A stretch of 64,000 bases of DNA from Paraburkholderia sp. BL10I2N1 (GCF_004361815.1 NZ_SNWA01000001.1:1488001-1552000), one strand, 5' to 3'. Positions 45,379 through 55,658 are shown, counted from the stretch's first letter. Notes: a model not told the origin generated them from the letters alone. Numbers and translations are program-made.

Positions 45379-46473
45379 CTAGTCGCGCGCCAGCTTGCGC
45401 CGCGGACGGCCGATGCCGGCGTAGTCCGGTAGCGCGTCGACCGTCGTGCCGATGGCCTTCGCGTAGAGCGGCAGCATGTCCGGCAGACGCTTTACGATGT
45501 CGGCGCGACGTACTGGCGTGTACGGGTGAACGTAGATGAAGCCCTGGTTGCGATTGCTGCGCGTCGCTGCCGCGAGCTTGTCCCACAGCGTGACTGCCGC
45601 GCGCGGATCGAAGCCCGCGCGCGACGCGATATCGCTGCCGATCACGTCGGCTTCGGTTTCGTCGGTGCTCTCATATTTCATTTCGAGCAGTTGCGAACCG
45701 ATGCCGAGCGGCGCCGCACCCAGATCGGCCAGGCCGAACAATTGCGGAATCGATCCAGATCCGAGTTGTGCCGCCTGCTGCTCACCCAGGCGTTCGCGCG
45801 CATGCTCGCGCAGTGCGTGCGCGATCTCGTGGCCGAGCAGCATCCCGAGTTCGTTGTCGTTCAGGCGCACGCGGTCCAGCAGGCCGCTGTACACGACGAT
45901 CTTGCCGCCGGGCAGGCAGTACATCCGGATGTCCGGTGAGCGGACCACGGCGACATCCCACTTCCAGTTCTTCGCGCGTTCGTTCCACTTCAGCGAATAG
46001 GGAATCAGCGCGTCGGCGGTCGAACGGACGCGTTTCACGCGCGCGTCGGTGGCAGGATAAAGACTGTTCGCGTGATCCGCGCCCCGCACGATTTCGTCGA
46101 ATTCGGCGGTGGCCTGCGATTCGAGCATTGGCGACGGGATCAGGTTGCGAAACACCACGAGGCCGCCATACCGAATCGTCGGACTGGGACCGTATGGGGT
46201 CTGCTGGGCCGGCGTGGCTGTCGAGGCCGGCGCCGCACCGGATGCGGGCAACGTGCCGGACAAGCCGATTGCAGGTTTGGCAGCAGGAGCGCCAACGCTT
46301 TCAGGTGCGCTGACGGTCGCGTTGGTGTTCGCGGGGGCCGGTGCAGGCGCAGGCGTTTCGGTCGCGCGGGCGGTTCCTGGCAGAGCGAGCGTGCCGACCA
46401 CACAGGCCCAGGCTAGCGCAAGCGCGGCGCACACCCTGCGGCACGTGATTGCACGCAGCGCTGGTTGATTCAC
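45379..46473 (-). CDS. M48-family metalloprotease with a signal peptide
   Basis: The protein of about 364 residues has a signal peptide (VCAALALAWACVVGTLALPGTARA), a linker of about 70 residues rich in alanine, proline and threonine, and an M48 peptidase domain with HEIAHALREHARER and the third zinc ligand in TDETEADVIGSDIA. It resembles the M48 catalytic core of BepA/LoiP, which acts on outer-membrane proteins in the periplasm. A GTG at 46473 is taken as start; the frame continues far upstream, but only as an antiparallel-frame artefact inside ampG. No clear ribosome-binding site is seen, so the start is uncertain. Confidence 0.85.
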   Translation of the reverse strand: MNQPALRAITCRRVCAALALAWACVVGTLALPGTARATETPAPAPAPANTNATVSAPESVGAPAAKPAIGLSGTLPASGAAPASTATPAQQTPYGPSPTIRYGGLVVFRNLIPSPMLESQATAEFDEIVRGADHANSLYPATDARVKRVRSTADALIPYSLKWNERAKNWKWDVAVVRSPDIRMYCLPGGKIVVYSGLLDRVRLNDNELGMLLGHEIAHALREHARERLGEQQAAQLGSGSIPQLFGLADLGAAPLGIGSQLLEMKYESTDETEADVIGSDIASRAGFDPRAAVTLWDKLAAATRSNRNQGFIYVHPYTPVRRADIVKRLPDMLPLYAKAIGTTVDALPDYAGIGRPRRKLARD

Positions 46474-46517
46474 GCGCGGCCGGCCTCGCGCCTGCGCGCA
46501 ACGCGGTGCGAGCGCCG

Positions 46518-47912
46518 TCACGACTCGCTTCTCCACGGTGCGATCCTGAACAGAAGCAGCATGCCGGGCAGCGCAAGCGCGGTGCACGCCAGGAAGTAAT
46601 CGAACCAGCCGATCTGGGCAACCACATACCCGCTTGCCGCCGACGCCAATGTTCGTGGCACGGAAGCGAGGCTCGTGAACAGCGCGAACTGCGTAGCCGT
46701 GTAGCGCGGATCGGTCGTGCTTGCGATGTAGGCGGTGAAGGCCGCCATCGTCAGGCCGGTCGCGAAGGTCTCGAGCCCGTAGACAAGCGCCAGCGCGACT
46801 GCACGCGGATCGAGTTGCACGGTCCAGTCGACTCCGATCCACGACAGCAGCGTCGTCACGCCCTGACTCGCCGCAACCGCAAAATCGTAGATCACGCCCA
46901 GCGACGGCGAAGCTGGCCCAAGTTGCGCGAGCCACGCGAAGCCAAGCGTCGACAGCATCTGCAGGATGCCGAAAATCCACAGCCCGCGACCAATGCCGAT
47001 GCGCATCATCCAGATCCCGCCGACGATGCCGCCCGCGAGACTCGCGCCGAACGCCGTCGTCTTCGCGATGACGCCGATTTCCGTGCGTGAAAAGCCGATG
47101 TCGAGAAAGAACGAGGTCGACAGCGTGGTGGCCATCGTGTCGCCGAGCTTGTACAGGAAGATGAAACCGAGCACGAACAGCGCGCCGCGCCAGCCGTCGC
47201 GCAGGATGAATTCGCGGAACGGCAGCACGATCGCGTCGCGCAGGTTTTTGGGCGGCGCGCCGCGCACTTTGGGTTCGCCGACGACGAGCGTCATGATCAT
47301 CCCCGGCAGCATGAACGCACCCGTCACGATGAAGACGGTAGTCCACGGCAGATGATCCGACAGGATCAAGGCGAGCGATCCCGGTATCAGCGCCGCGATC
47401 TTGTAAGCGTTCACATGGACTGCGTTGCCGAGACCCTGCTGCGTATCGGAAAGCAGTTCGCGCCGGTAGGCATCGATCACAATGTCCTGGCTCGCGCCGA
47501 AGAACGCGACGAGGGCGGTCAGCGCCGCGACGGTCCAGATTGAATCACGCGGAGACACGAAACCCAGCGCCGCAATCGCACCCGCGACCAGAATCTGCGT
47601 GACGAGCATCCAGCCACGCCGCCGCCCCGGCTGCCAGCCTGGCAGACGCGGGATATAGCGGTCCATCAGCGGTGCCCAGACGAATTTCCAGGTGTAGGGG
47701 AACTGGATCAGCGCAAAGAGGCCGATTTCCTTCAGATTGACGCCTTCAGAGCGCAGCCACGCCTGCACCAGGTAGACGAGCGTGAATAGCGGCAACCCCG
47801 ACGTGAAGCCGAGGAAGACGCAGATCAGCATGTGCGCGTTGAGAAACGCACGCCAGCCGGGATGTTCTTCGTGAGCGGTAAGTGCAGGCGCCTCGTGTGG
47901 CGGGTTCGACAT
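46518..47912 (-). CDS. ampG: Muropeptide permease AmpG (MFS)
   Basis: The 464-residue protein has about twelve membrane segments and the AmpG-type sequence: MLICVFLGFTSGLPLFTLVY, FALIQFPYTWKFVWAPLMDR, FFGASQDIVIDAYRRELL and LYKLGDTMATTLSTSFFLD. It imports anhydromuropeptides from the periplasm for cell-wall recycling and, in many species, beta-lactamase control. It lies between metW and the M48 gene; the latter starts 44 bp downstream. Confidence 0.92.
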   Translation of the reverse strand: MSNPPHEAPALTAHEEHPGWRAFLNAHMLICVFLGFTSGLPLFTLVYLVQAWLRSEGVNLKEIGLFALIQFPYTWKFVWAPLMDRYIPRLPGWQPGRRRGWMLVTQILVAGAIAALGFVSPRDSIWTVAALTALVAFFGASQDIVIDAYRRELLSDTQQGLGNAVHVNAYKIAALIPGSLALILSDHLPWTTVFIVTGAFMLPGMIMTLVVGEPKVRGAPPKNLRDAIVLPFREFILRDGWRGALFVLGFIFLYKLGDTMATTLSTSFFLDIGFSRTEIGVIAKTTAFGASLAGGIVGGIWMMRIGIGRGLWIFGILQMLSTLGFAWLAQLGPASPSLGVIYDFAVAASQGVTTLLSWIGVDWTVQLDPRAVALALVYGLETFATGLTMAAFTAYIASTTDPRYTATQFALFTSLASVPRTLASAASGYVVAQIGWFDYFLACTALALPGMLLLFRIAPWRSES

Positions 47913-47926
47913 GTGTATGGCTTGCG

Positions 47927-48535
47927 TTAGCTTTTCTTGACGCGATAGACCGCAAGACTACCACGCCAGTTCACGCCCCATCGCACCGCCTGGCCGCCGT
48001 GCAGCACGACGCGGTCGAGAATCTCGATGCCGACTTCCGGCGCGAGGGCCTCGAAATCCTTGATCGTGAGCACGCGCACGTTCGGCGTGTTGTGCCACTG
48101 GAACGGCAGCGATTTCGATACTGGCATCCGACCCTGCAGCACCGACAGCCGGTGCGGCCAGTAGCCGAAATTCGGAAACGACACGATGCATTCCTTGCCG
48201 ACCCGCACGGTCTCACGCAGGATCGCGGCCGTCTGGTGGATGGTCTGCAGCGTCTGCGACAGGATTGCGAAATCGAAGCTCCCGTCTTCGAAGAGGCGCA
48301 GGCCGTCTTCCAGATTCTGCTGGATCACGTTGACGCCGTTTTTCGTCGACGCGAGTACGCCGGCATCGTTGATCTCGATGCCATAGCCGGACACTTCGAG
48401 TTCTTCGGTCAGGAGCGACAGCAACGAGCCGTCGCCGCAGCCGAGATCAAGCACAGTCGAGCGCGGCTCGACCCAGCGGGCAATCGCGCGGAAGTCGGGG
48501 CGGGTCGCAAGATAATCGAGAGCGCGCTGGTTCAT
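47927..48535 (-). CDS. metW: Methionine biosynthesis protein MetW
   Basis: The 202-residue protein has a methyltransferase-like Rossmann motif ([17 protein letters not shown]) and the MetW pattern [20 protein letters not shown] and [19 protein letters not shown]. It works with MetX in homoserine acylation; its exact role is debated. Its start overlaps the metX stop by four bases (ATGA), so the pair is coupled in translation. Confidence 0.93.
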   Translation of the reverse strand: MNQRALDYLATRPDFRAIARWVEPRSTVLDLGCGDGSLLSLLTEELEVSGYGIEINDAGVLASTKNGVNVIQQNLEDGLRLFEDGSFDFAILSQTLQTIHQTAAILRETVRVGKECIVSFPNFGYWPHRLSVLQGRMPVSKSLPFQWHNTPNVRVLTIKDFEALAPEVGIEILDRVVLHGGQAVRWGVNWRGSLAVYRVKKS

Positions 48536-49677
48536 GCGTTCACCTCGGTGGCAATGCGTTCGTAGTAGGCGCGCATCAGGTTGTGATAGCGCGCGTCGTC
48601 GAGCAGGAAGGCGTCGTGGCCGTGCGGCGCGTCGATTTCCGCGTAGGTCACCGTGCGCTTGTGATCGAGCAGCGCCTTCACCAGTTCGCGGGAGCGGGCC
48701 GGCGCGAAACGCCAGTCGGTCGAAAAGCTGGCGATGAGGTATTTCGCCGTCGTATGCGCGAGTGCGGCCGTGAGGTCGCCATCGAAGGCCTTCGCGGGAT
48801 CGAAATAGTCCAGCGCACGAGTGATCAGCAGGTAGGTGTTGGCGTCGAAATAGTCGGCGAACTTGTCGCCCTGATAGCGCAGGTACGACTCCACTTCGAA
48901 CTCCACGTCGAAGTTGAAGTTGTATGCGTCGAGCGCGCCTTCCGCACGGCGCAGCGCACGGCCGAACTTCGCGGCCATGTCGTCGTCCGACAGATAGGTG
49001 ATGTGGCCGATCATCCGCGCGACGCGCAGGCCGCGCTTCGGTTTCACGCCGTGCGCGTAGTAGTTGCCGCCGTGGAAATCCGGATCCGACAGGATCGCCG
49101 AGCGCGCCACTTCATTGAACGCGATGTTTTGCGCAGACAGCTTGGGTGTGGAGGCGACCACGATGCAATGGTCGACGCGCTCCGGATACATCAGGCTCCA
49201 CGCGAGCGCCTGCATGCCGCCAAGGCTGCCGCCCATCACGGCCGCGAAGCGCTCGATGCCGAACGCGTCGGCAACCCGCGCCTGAGCGTTCACCCAGTCT
49301 TCGACGGTGACGACCGGAAAGCTCGCGCCGTACGGCTGTTGCGTCGCCGGATTGATACTCATCGGGCCGGTCGAGCCGAAACACGAACCGAGGTTGTTCA
49401 CGCCGACCACGAAGAAGCGGTTCGTATCGAGCGGTTTGCCAGGACCCACCATGTTGTCCCACCAGCCGACGTTCTGCGGATCGTCCGCATAGACGCCCGC
49501 AACGTGATGCGACGCGTTGAGCGCGTGGCACACCAGCACGGCATTGCTGCGCGCGGCATTGAGCGTGCCGTAGGTTTCGACCATCAGATCGTAACCGGCA
49601 AGCGAGCTGCCATTCTGCATGAGCAGCGGCTCGGAGAAATGCATTCTTTGTGGAGCGACGATCCCGATCGATTCCAT
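48532..49677 (-). CDS. metX: Homoserine O-acyltransferase MetX
   Basis: The 381-residue alpha/beta hydrolase has the nucleophile Ser151 in [14 protein letters not shown], the oxyanion and substrate segment [23 protein letters not shown], and the final histidine in [12 protein letters not shown]. It acylates homoserine for methionine synthesis. In proteobacteria MetX often uses succinyl-CoA rather than acetyl-CoA; the sequence alone does not settle this here. Two inverted repeats and a TATACT box lie in the long leader upstream. Confidence 0.93.
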   Translation of the reverse strand: MESIGIVAPQRMHFSEPLLMQNGSSLAGYDLMVETYGTLNAARSNAVLVCHALNASHHVAGVYADDPQNVGWWDNMVGPGKPLDTNRFFVVGVNNLGSCFGSTGPMSINPATQQPYGASFPVVTVEDWVNAQARVADAFGIERFAAVMGGSLGGMQALAWSLMYPERVDHCIVVASTPKLSAQNIAFNEVARSAILSDPDFHGGNYYAHGVKPKRGLRVARMIGHITYLSDDDMAAKFGRALRRAEGALDAYNFNFDVEFEVESYLRYQGDKFADYFDANTYLLITRALDYFDPAKAFDGDLTAALAHTTAKYLIASFSTDWRFAPARSRELVKALLDHKRTVTYAEIDAPHGHDAFLLDDARYHNLMRAYYERIATEVNA

Positions 49678-49845
49678 TCATTCCGCCTGTCAACGACAAC
49701 TGGGCGGCTAAAACGGCGTCGGCGATGCGCGGAGAGACGAAGCGTTGCGCGGCTGACGACCTCTTTAGCCGCATTTATAGTGAACCCAGGGATGATTCCC
49801 GGCAGGTTCGCGCGCCCGCAATCGAGTCAGCAAATCGGCGCGTGA

Positions 49846-49909
49846 GTAACCGCATTCGGTTACAGCAATGGATTGCAGCATCGAGTGTTGCAATCAGGGG
49901 CAAAGTATA
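49846..49909 (-). promoter_or_regulatory. Upstream region of metX with two inverted repeats and a -10 box
   Basis: GTAACCG-CATT-CGGTTAC (49846-49863) is a perfect 7-bp inverted repeat and ATTGCA-N11-TGCAAT (49872-49894) a second one. A TATACT at 49904-49909 on the minus strand could be the -10 box, but no good -35 lies 17 bp upstream. The palindromes may be operators for methionine or nitrogen control, or leader hairpins. No SAM or SAH riboswitch pattern is recognisable. Confidence 0.4.
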
Positions 49910-49983
49910 GCGGAAAAGTTTCGAGACAGCGGCGTGCGCGGCTGGCCCATCGCCTGCCCGGGAGTCATATCAGCTTTCCTGAC

Positions 49984-50011
49984 GACGCCCGACGCCCGAC
50001 GCCCGACGCCC
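49984..50011. repeat. Four tandem copies of GACGCCC
   Basis: Four perfect, uninterrupted 7-bp copies lie 8 bp beyond the stop codon of the HdeD-like gene. Such short repeats can vary in copy number by slippage; here they are non-coding. Confidence 0.9.
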
Positions 50012-50019
50012 GTAAAGCG

Positions 50020-50586
50020 TCAGGTCCGGTTGCGGAAACGCCTTAGCTGGATCGCCGCAACGATCATCAAAATGCCGTAGAAGATCGCATAGGTGCCGAT
50101 CAGCCAGACCAGCGACACCGCGCCGGCGCCCGGGTGGCTGACGACAAACAGACCGAACGCGAGCGACAGTAGCCCCGACAGACCGACGAGCCAGGGATGT
50201 GCATTTGCGCGCCGGTTCTGGATCGCATAGATGATCTCGAAAATACCCGCGACGACCGCCCACCAGCCGATGATCAGCACGAGGATGACGGCCGTCTCGT
50301 TAGGCCAGAGCATTGCGATCAACCCGGCGGCGATGCCGATCAGGCCGAGGAAGGCGTAGCTCCAGCGCCGCGTCTTGCCGCGTATGCCGTAGGCGAGCGC
50401 GAAGAGTCCGTCGACGATCGCGTAGGCGCCCCAGACAATTGCCAACGACGTAATAGTGAAGCCGGGCCATGTGAAGGCGAGAATACCGAACAGGATGGCC
50501 GAGATGCCACGGATCAAAAGCCATCCCCAGTGGGCGGACAGCGACGAAAGGCCCGGCGGCAGGGCAGACAGGATAGTACGGTTCAT
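50020..50586 (-). CDS. HdeD-family (DUF308) membrane protein
   Basis: The 188-residue protein has six hydrophobic segments in three pairs, starting WLLIRGISAILFGILAFTWP, with the DUF308 pattern WGAYAIVDGLFAL, IIGWWAVVAGIFEIIYAI and WLIGTYAIFYGILMI. HdeD is linked to acid resistance in E. coli, but the molecular role is unclear. GGAGAAGAAAC precedes the ATG at 50586; a 26-residue in-frame extension is rejected. It is a single gene next to slmA. Confidence 0.88.
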   Translation of the reverse strand: MNRTILSALPPGLSSLSAHWGWLLIRGISAILFGILAFTWPGFTITSLAIVWGAYAIVDGLFALAYGIRGKTRRWSYAFLGLIGIAAGLIAMLWPNETAVILVLIIGWWAVVAGIFEIIYAIQNRRANAHPWLVGLSGLLSLAFGLFVVSHPGAGAVSLVWLIGTYAIFYGILMIVAAIQLRRFRNRT

Positions 50587-50690
50587 AGTGTTTCTTCTCC
50601 ACCATGTTGAATGCGTGCCGGGCGGGTGCCCTGCATCGCATCGCATCGTTGCAAAAGACTGCACACTCAGATCCCGAAATACTGAACGGC

Positions 50691-51359
50691 CTACTGAAGA
50701 ATCAACCGCAATTGGGCATCGGCATGTTCGCCGGGTTCGCGGCGAAAGCCGCTACGCACGTAGCGATGCCATCGACCGATGATATAGCTGATCAGGAGGC
50801 TCGCGCGGATCACAGGGTCGTAGTCCGCCGGCAGGGGGACGGCGGCGTTATCGGCCTGCGCGTTGGCGTCCATCAGGCCGAGCCGCAGACACTGCTTGAG
50901 CGACGCCTCGACGCGCTCGAGCATCTGGTGGACGCGTTCGGTCAACCGCTCGTGTTCGCCGACGAGTGCCTCACACGTAAGCACGCGGGTCATGCCAGGA
51001 TTTTTTGCAGAAAAGTTGAGCAACATCAACGCGATGGCTCGGGCCTGAAGGATGCCGTTTGGCTCCTTGTCGACGATCTGGTTGACGAGGCCGAAGATCG
51101 ACTGTTCGATGAACTCGATCAGACCTTCGAACATCTGCGCCTTGCTGGCGAAATGCCGGTAAAGCGCGGCCTCCGATACGCCGAGCCGCGCGGCCAGCGC
51201 CGCTGTCGTGATCTTTTCGTTCTTCGGCGCCTCCAGCATCGTGGCGAGCGTCTGGAGGATATGGATGCGCCGCTCGCCGGGTTTCAGGCGCGGCGCACGG
51301 GTGCTGCCGGTGTGTGGCTGGTGTTCTACTGCCGGGTCATGCCTGTCAGTCGGCTGCAT
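50691..51359 (-). CDS. slmA: Nucleoid occlusion factor SlmA
   Basis: The 222-residue TetR-like protein begins with a disordered stretch and then the helix-turn-helix KITTAALAARLGVSEAALYRHFASKAQMFEGLIEFIE, shared by SlmA proteins, with the C-terminal dimer region ending VRSGFRREPGEHADAQLRLILQ. SlmA binds palindromic sites on the nucleoid and blocks FtsZ ring assembly over DNA. The ATG at 51359 is used; its first 34 bp overlap the end of the upstream HAD gene. The order argB-HAD-slmA is usual in Burkholderiaceae. Confidence 0.9.
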   Translation of the reverse strand: MQPTDRHDPAVEHQPHTGSTRAPRLKPGERRIHILQTLATMLEAPKNEKITTAALAARLGVSEAALYRHFASKAQMFEGLIEFIEQSIFGLVNQIVDKEPNGILQARAIALMLLNFSAKNPGMTRVLTCEALVGEHERLTERVHQMLERVEASLKQCLRLGLMDANAQADNAAVPLPADYDPVIRASLLISYIIGRWHRYVRSGFRREPGEHADAQLRLILQ

Positions 51360-52120
51360 GTCTGTCGCCTCTTCAGTCGCCCCGAGCGGGTGCCCGATCG
51401 CAATGATTTTAACGAACGAATGTTTCTGTCGACATAGTGCGGACGGCCAGTGCCCGGTCGAAGTGCGCGTATGCCGTCCACGCCGGCCGGCGTCGGCAGA
51501 TGGCCGGTGATCCATACCGTGCGGATGCCGAGCCGCCGGTAGCGCTTCAGATGCCCGCGCGTGTCTTCGACGAGGATGGCGTCGGCGAGCTTCACGTGCG
51601 CCTCGCGCATCGCCCGGCGCAGCATCGTCGGATCGGGTTTCGCACGCCAGCCGCGCCGGTCGCGCATATGTTCGATCGCGATCACGCGCTCGAACAGCCT
51701 CTCGATGTGCAGTTCTTCCAGCACCGCAAGCGCATACGCTTCAGGCGCGTTGGTCAACACGATCTTGCGGCCAGGCAGCGCGGCGATGAGCCGCGCAAGA
51801 CCGCGTTCGGCCCGTAGCATCGCGCGCAGGTCGGGAAACGTGTGCACGACCTTCAGAAAGTCGTGCGGATCGACCGGATGGTGACGCGTGAGGCCGAGTA
51901 GCGCCGCGCCGTAGCGCTGCGTGTAGCCGGTGCGCAGCAGGTTCGCCTGGTCGCGATCGACCTGCAACGCATCGATGATGTACTGCGTCATCGCCTGATT
52001 GATGGCCGGGAAAATCGCGTGCGACGCGTGGTGCAGTGTGTTGTCGAGGTCGAACAGCCAGACCGGCGTGCCCGCATTGATACGCGGCCGGCGGCGTTTG
52101 GAATGGGGAGAGCGCATCAT
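51326..52120 (-). CDS. HAD-family hydrolase (pyrimidine 5'-nucleotidase type)
   Basis: The 264-residue protein carries HAD motif I WLFDLDNTLHHA (nucleophile Asp), motif II KIVLTNAPE, and motif IV LADAILVEDTRGHL. The DNTLHHA signature and helical cap match the SDT1/pyrimidine 5'-nucleotidase group. Adjacent ATG codons at 52120 and 52117 are both possible, and neither has a strong ribosome-binding site. The last 34 bp overlap the slmA start. The C-terminal extension RSLKSLRSGTRSGRLKRRQT is basic and may be species-specific. Confidence 0.85.
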   Translation of the reverse strand: MMRSPHSKRRRPRINAGTPVWLFDLDNTLHHASHAIFPAINQAMTQYIIDALQVDRDQANLLRTGYTQRYGAALLGLTRHHPVDPHDFLKVVHTFPDLRAMLRAERGLARLIAALPGRKIVLTNAPEAYALAVLEELHIERLFERVIAIEHMRDRRGWRAKPDPTMLRRAMREAHVKLADAILVEDTRGHLKRYRRLGIRTVWITGHLPTPAGVDGIRALRPGTGRPHYVDRNIRSLKSLRSGTRSGRLKRRQTCSRLTGMTRQ

Positions 52121-52240
52121 GCAGGGAAGTGAGGCCGCACCGCGGGCCGGTGGTGGATTGCGCTCGCGCCGCATCGATCGAGCGGCGGCGCGAAGCGCTG
52201 CACGGCGCGCGCGTGACGCGCACCGTGTTTCATGATGCGC

Positions 52241-53329
<1,089 letters not shown>

Positions 53330-53416
53330 TCAGGGTGATCGGACTGCCGCCTTCTGCCGACGCGCAAGACGTGGCAATATGGTCAGCATCCCCGAGACCG
53401 GTTTCACATTTTCGCC

Positions 53417-53653
53417 ATGAACTTGTCTGGTTCCTCTTCGCAGGGGGTAGGTCGCGCGCGATGCCCGCGCTGCGGCCGCTCGTTCGATTGCGGAAGGGGC
53501 GATCAAGCGTCCGAATGCTGGTGCCGGTCGATGCCGGCCCTGCCCGCAGAACGGCTGGAAGCCGGCCGCGGCTGCCTGTGCCCGGAATGCCTCGCGGAGG
53601 AAATCGCCCGCGCGCAACTGGCCGGACGGAGCCCGGACACCGTCCGCGGCTGA
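53417..53653 (+). CDS. Cysteine-rich CWC-family protein
   Basis: The 78-residue protein contains CPRCGRSFDCG, ECWC and CLCPECL, the defining cysteine arrangement of the small CWC family (also called cysteine-rich CWC). The seven or so cysteines are likely to bind zinc or iron. It has no signal peptide. The gene sits between argB and regB and is 43 bp upstream of the latter on the same strand, so it may share control with the redox kinase. The role is unknown. Confidence 0.78.
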   Translation: MNLSGSSSQGVGRARCPRCGRSFDCGRGDQASECWCRSMPALPAERLEAGRGCLCPECLAEEIARAQLAGRSPDTVRG

Positions 53654-53696
53654 ACGCAACGCGAATCAGACGGCCTTCAACGGGTAAACTGGCGGG

Positions 53697-55007
53697 ATGC
53701 AACGCATCACCACTACTGGCCGGGTCAACCTCGGACATCTCTTCTGGCTGCGCAGCTTCGCCATCATCGGCCAGCTCGGCACGATTGCGGCCGTGCAGAT
53801 CTTTTTCGGCGTGCTTTTGCCGCTGCCCGCGATGCTGCTCGTCATCGGGCTGGAGGTGGTGTTCAACGCCCTGACATGGATTCGCGTGTCGCGCCAGAAA
53901 CCGGAATCCAATCTTGAACTGTTCGGGCAGATCTGGGTGGACCTCGGCGCGTTGTCGGCGCTGCTGTTTCTGTCGGGCGGTACGACCAACCCGTTCGTCA
54001 CGCTCTATCTGCCGTCGTTGGCGATCGCCGCGGCGGTGTTGCCCTGGTACCTGATGGCATGGCTTGCGGCGTTCGCCGTCGCCTGTTACGCGGTACTCAG
54101 CTTCGATTCGGTGCCGCTCAATCTCGACAATCCGGCGAACCTGTTCGACTATTACCGTGCTGGCATGTGGGTGAACTTCATGGTGAGCGTCGGGCTGATC
54201 GCGTGGTTCGTCGCGCGAATGTCGCGTGCGCTGCGCCTGCGCGACGCGGCGCTGGGCGAAGCGCAGCAGCGTCTTCTGCGCGACGAGCGGGCTGTTGCGC
54301 TCGGCGTGCAGGCGGCCACGGTCGCGCATGAAATCGGCACACCGCTGTCGACGATCGCGATGCTCGCTGAGGAGTTGCGCGATGCCGCAAGCACCGACAA
54401 GGGTCTTGCCCCCTATTCCGCCGATATTGCAGTGCTCGAGCAGCAGATGACGCTATGCACATCGGCGCTCGCGCGACTGCGTAGCCGTGCGTCGGCACCG
54501 GCGGACCGGCAGACGGTGGGCGAATGGCTCGCGTCGTTCGCCGAGCAATGGCGTCTGCGCCATCCTCATGTCAGGTTCGAACGCGTCGGCACACCGCCTG
54601 ACCATGTCAGCCTTGACGATACCGTCGCGGTCAGCCAGATTCTGACGATCCTGCTCGACAATGCTGCGCGTGCAAGCCGTGATCATGTGACGCTTGCGGC
54701 GAAGCTCACGGCGTCCGGCGAGCAGATCGCGTTCGAGGTGTGCGATGCCGGACCGGGCATCCCGGCGTCGTTGCGCCACTCGCTGGGAGCGATGCCGGTC
54801 GACAGCACGCAGGGCGGGCACGGCGTCGGGCTATATCTGGCGTTTTCGGCGGCCGCGCGACTGGGCGGATCAATCGAACTGAACGATGTCACCGATACAA
54901 AGCCGCGCGGCACCCGCGCGGTGCTGCGGCTGCCGGTTGCGGCCGCCGGTCAATCGGGCGCGAACCGGACCGGTTTGGCGTCTTCCAATACGGAGAAACA
55001 GGCATGA
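53697..55007 (+). CDS. regB: RegB/PrrB/ActS-type redox sensor histidine kinase
   Basis: The 436-residue kinase has six membrane segments and the quinone-linked heptapeptide GGTTNPF at 94-100, diagnostic of RegB. The H-box VAHEIGTPLSTIAM holds His211, and Cys254 in EQQMTLCTSALARL corresponds to the redox-active cysteine that follows the H-box in Rhodobacter RegB. The ATPase domain ends GGHGVGLYLAFSAAARLGGS. It senses oxygen or quinone state and phosphorylates RegA, which overlaps its stop codon (ATGA). Confidence 0.92.
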   Translation: MQRITTTGRVNLGHLFWLRSFAIIGQLGTIAAVQIFFGVLLPLPAMLLVIGLEVVFNALTWIRVSRQKPESNLELFGQIWVDLGALSALLFLSGGTTNPFVTLYLPSLAIAAAVLPWYLMAWLAAFAVACYAVLSFDSVPLNLDNPANLFDYYRAGMWVNFMVSVGLIAWFVARMSRALRLRDAALGEAQQRLLRDERAVALGVQAATVAHEIGTPLSTIAMLAEELRDAASTDKGLAPYSADIAVLEQQMTLCTSALARLRSRASAPADRQTVGEWLASFAEQWRLRHPHVRFERVGTPPDHVSLDDTVAVSQILTILLDNAARASRDHVTLAAKLTASGEQIAFEVCDAGPGIPASLRHSLGAMPVDSTQGGHGVGLYLAFSAAARLGGSIELNDVTDTKPRGTRAVLRLPVAAAGQSGANRTGLASSNTEKQA

Positions 55008-55546
55008 GCGACATGAATTTTCTGGTCATCGACGACGACGAAGTGTTCTCCGGCATCCTCGCGCGCGGCCTGACTCGCCGCGGCTACACCGTTGCCGAAG
55101 CGCACAACGCCGACGAGGCGATAAAGCTGGCGAACCAGCAGAAATTCAGCCAGATTACCGTCGACCTGCATCTCGGCAACGACTCAGGCCTGAACCTGGT
55201 GGCGCCGTTGCGCGACCTGCAGCCTGATGCGCGAATGCTGGTGCTGACGGGCTATGCGAGCATCGCGACCGCGGTGCAGGCGGTCAAGGACGGCGCCGAT
55301 AACTATCTGGCCAAGCCGGCGAACGTCGAGACCATTCTGGCAGCGCTGCAAAGCGAAGCGAGCGCGTCGCAGGCGGAAGAGGCGCTCGAGAATCCGACGC
55401 CGCTGTCGGTTGCCCGGCTTGAGTGGGAGCACATCCAGCGTGTGCTGGCGGACAACGGCGGCAACATTTCCGCGACCGCGCGCGCACTGAACATGCATCG
55501 CCGCACGCTGCAGCGCAAGCTGGCGAAGCGGCCTGTGCGGCAGTGA
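55004..55546 (+). CDS. regA: RegA/PrrA/ActR-type response regulator
   Basis: The 180-residue regulator has a receiver domain (DDDE at 10-13, phospho-acceptor Asp54, Lys104) and a C-terminal Fis-like helix-turn-helix with GGNISATARALNMHRRTLQR, the strongly conserved RegA DNA-binding sequence. RegA controls respiration, carbon and energy genes in response to redox state. It starts within the regB stop codon and is followed by a terminator. Confidence 0.94.
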   Translation: MSDMNFLVIDDDEVFSGILARGLTRRGYTVAEAHNADEAIKLANQQKFSQITVDLHLGNDSGLNLVAPLRDLQPDARMLVLTGYASIATAVQAVKDGADNYLAKPANVETILAALQSEASASQAEEALENPTPLSVARLEWEHIQRVLADNGGNISATARALNMHRRTLQRKLAKRPVRQ

Positions 55547-55577
55547 GGCAGTCAGTCGAGCACTGACGGTTGATGTG

Positions 55578-55607
55578 AACAGGCGGCCTCACAAGAGGCC
55601 GCCTGTT
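55578..55607 (+). terminator. Intrinsic terminator after regA
   Basis: AACAGGCGGCCTC and GAGGCCGCCTGTT form a perfect 13-bp stem with an ACAA loop, followed by TCGTTTC. It lies between the convergent regA and hslU genes. Confidence 0.88.
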
Positions 55608-55658
55608 TCGTTTCACCCCACGAACTGGCGAGGCGATCAGTGCTTCAACGTGGCCAGG

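Larger units (their letters stand above)
49678..50019. other. Intergenic region between metX and the HdeD-like gene
   Basis: The 342-bp stretch contains the palindromes and -10 box described separately and, at its right end, a perfect tandem repeat of GACGCCC. No gene is supported. Confidence 0.5.

Noticed and set aside
46474..47346. Upstream extension of the M48 protease frame into ampG
   Set aside because: The extension is arginine-rich, overlaps ampG in another frame, and the signal peptide begins after 46473.
48583..49845. 420-residue plus-strand frame opposite metX
   Set aside because: Antisense shadow of metX, whose catalytic triad is intact.
49984..50011. CRISPR-like repeat
   Set aside because: The four 7-bp copies are directly adjacent with no spacers.
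49678..50019. SAM or SAH riboswitch upstream of metX
   Set aside because: No pseudoknot arrangement or conserved core of the known classes could be traced; only simple palindromes are seen.
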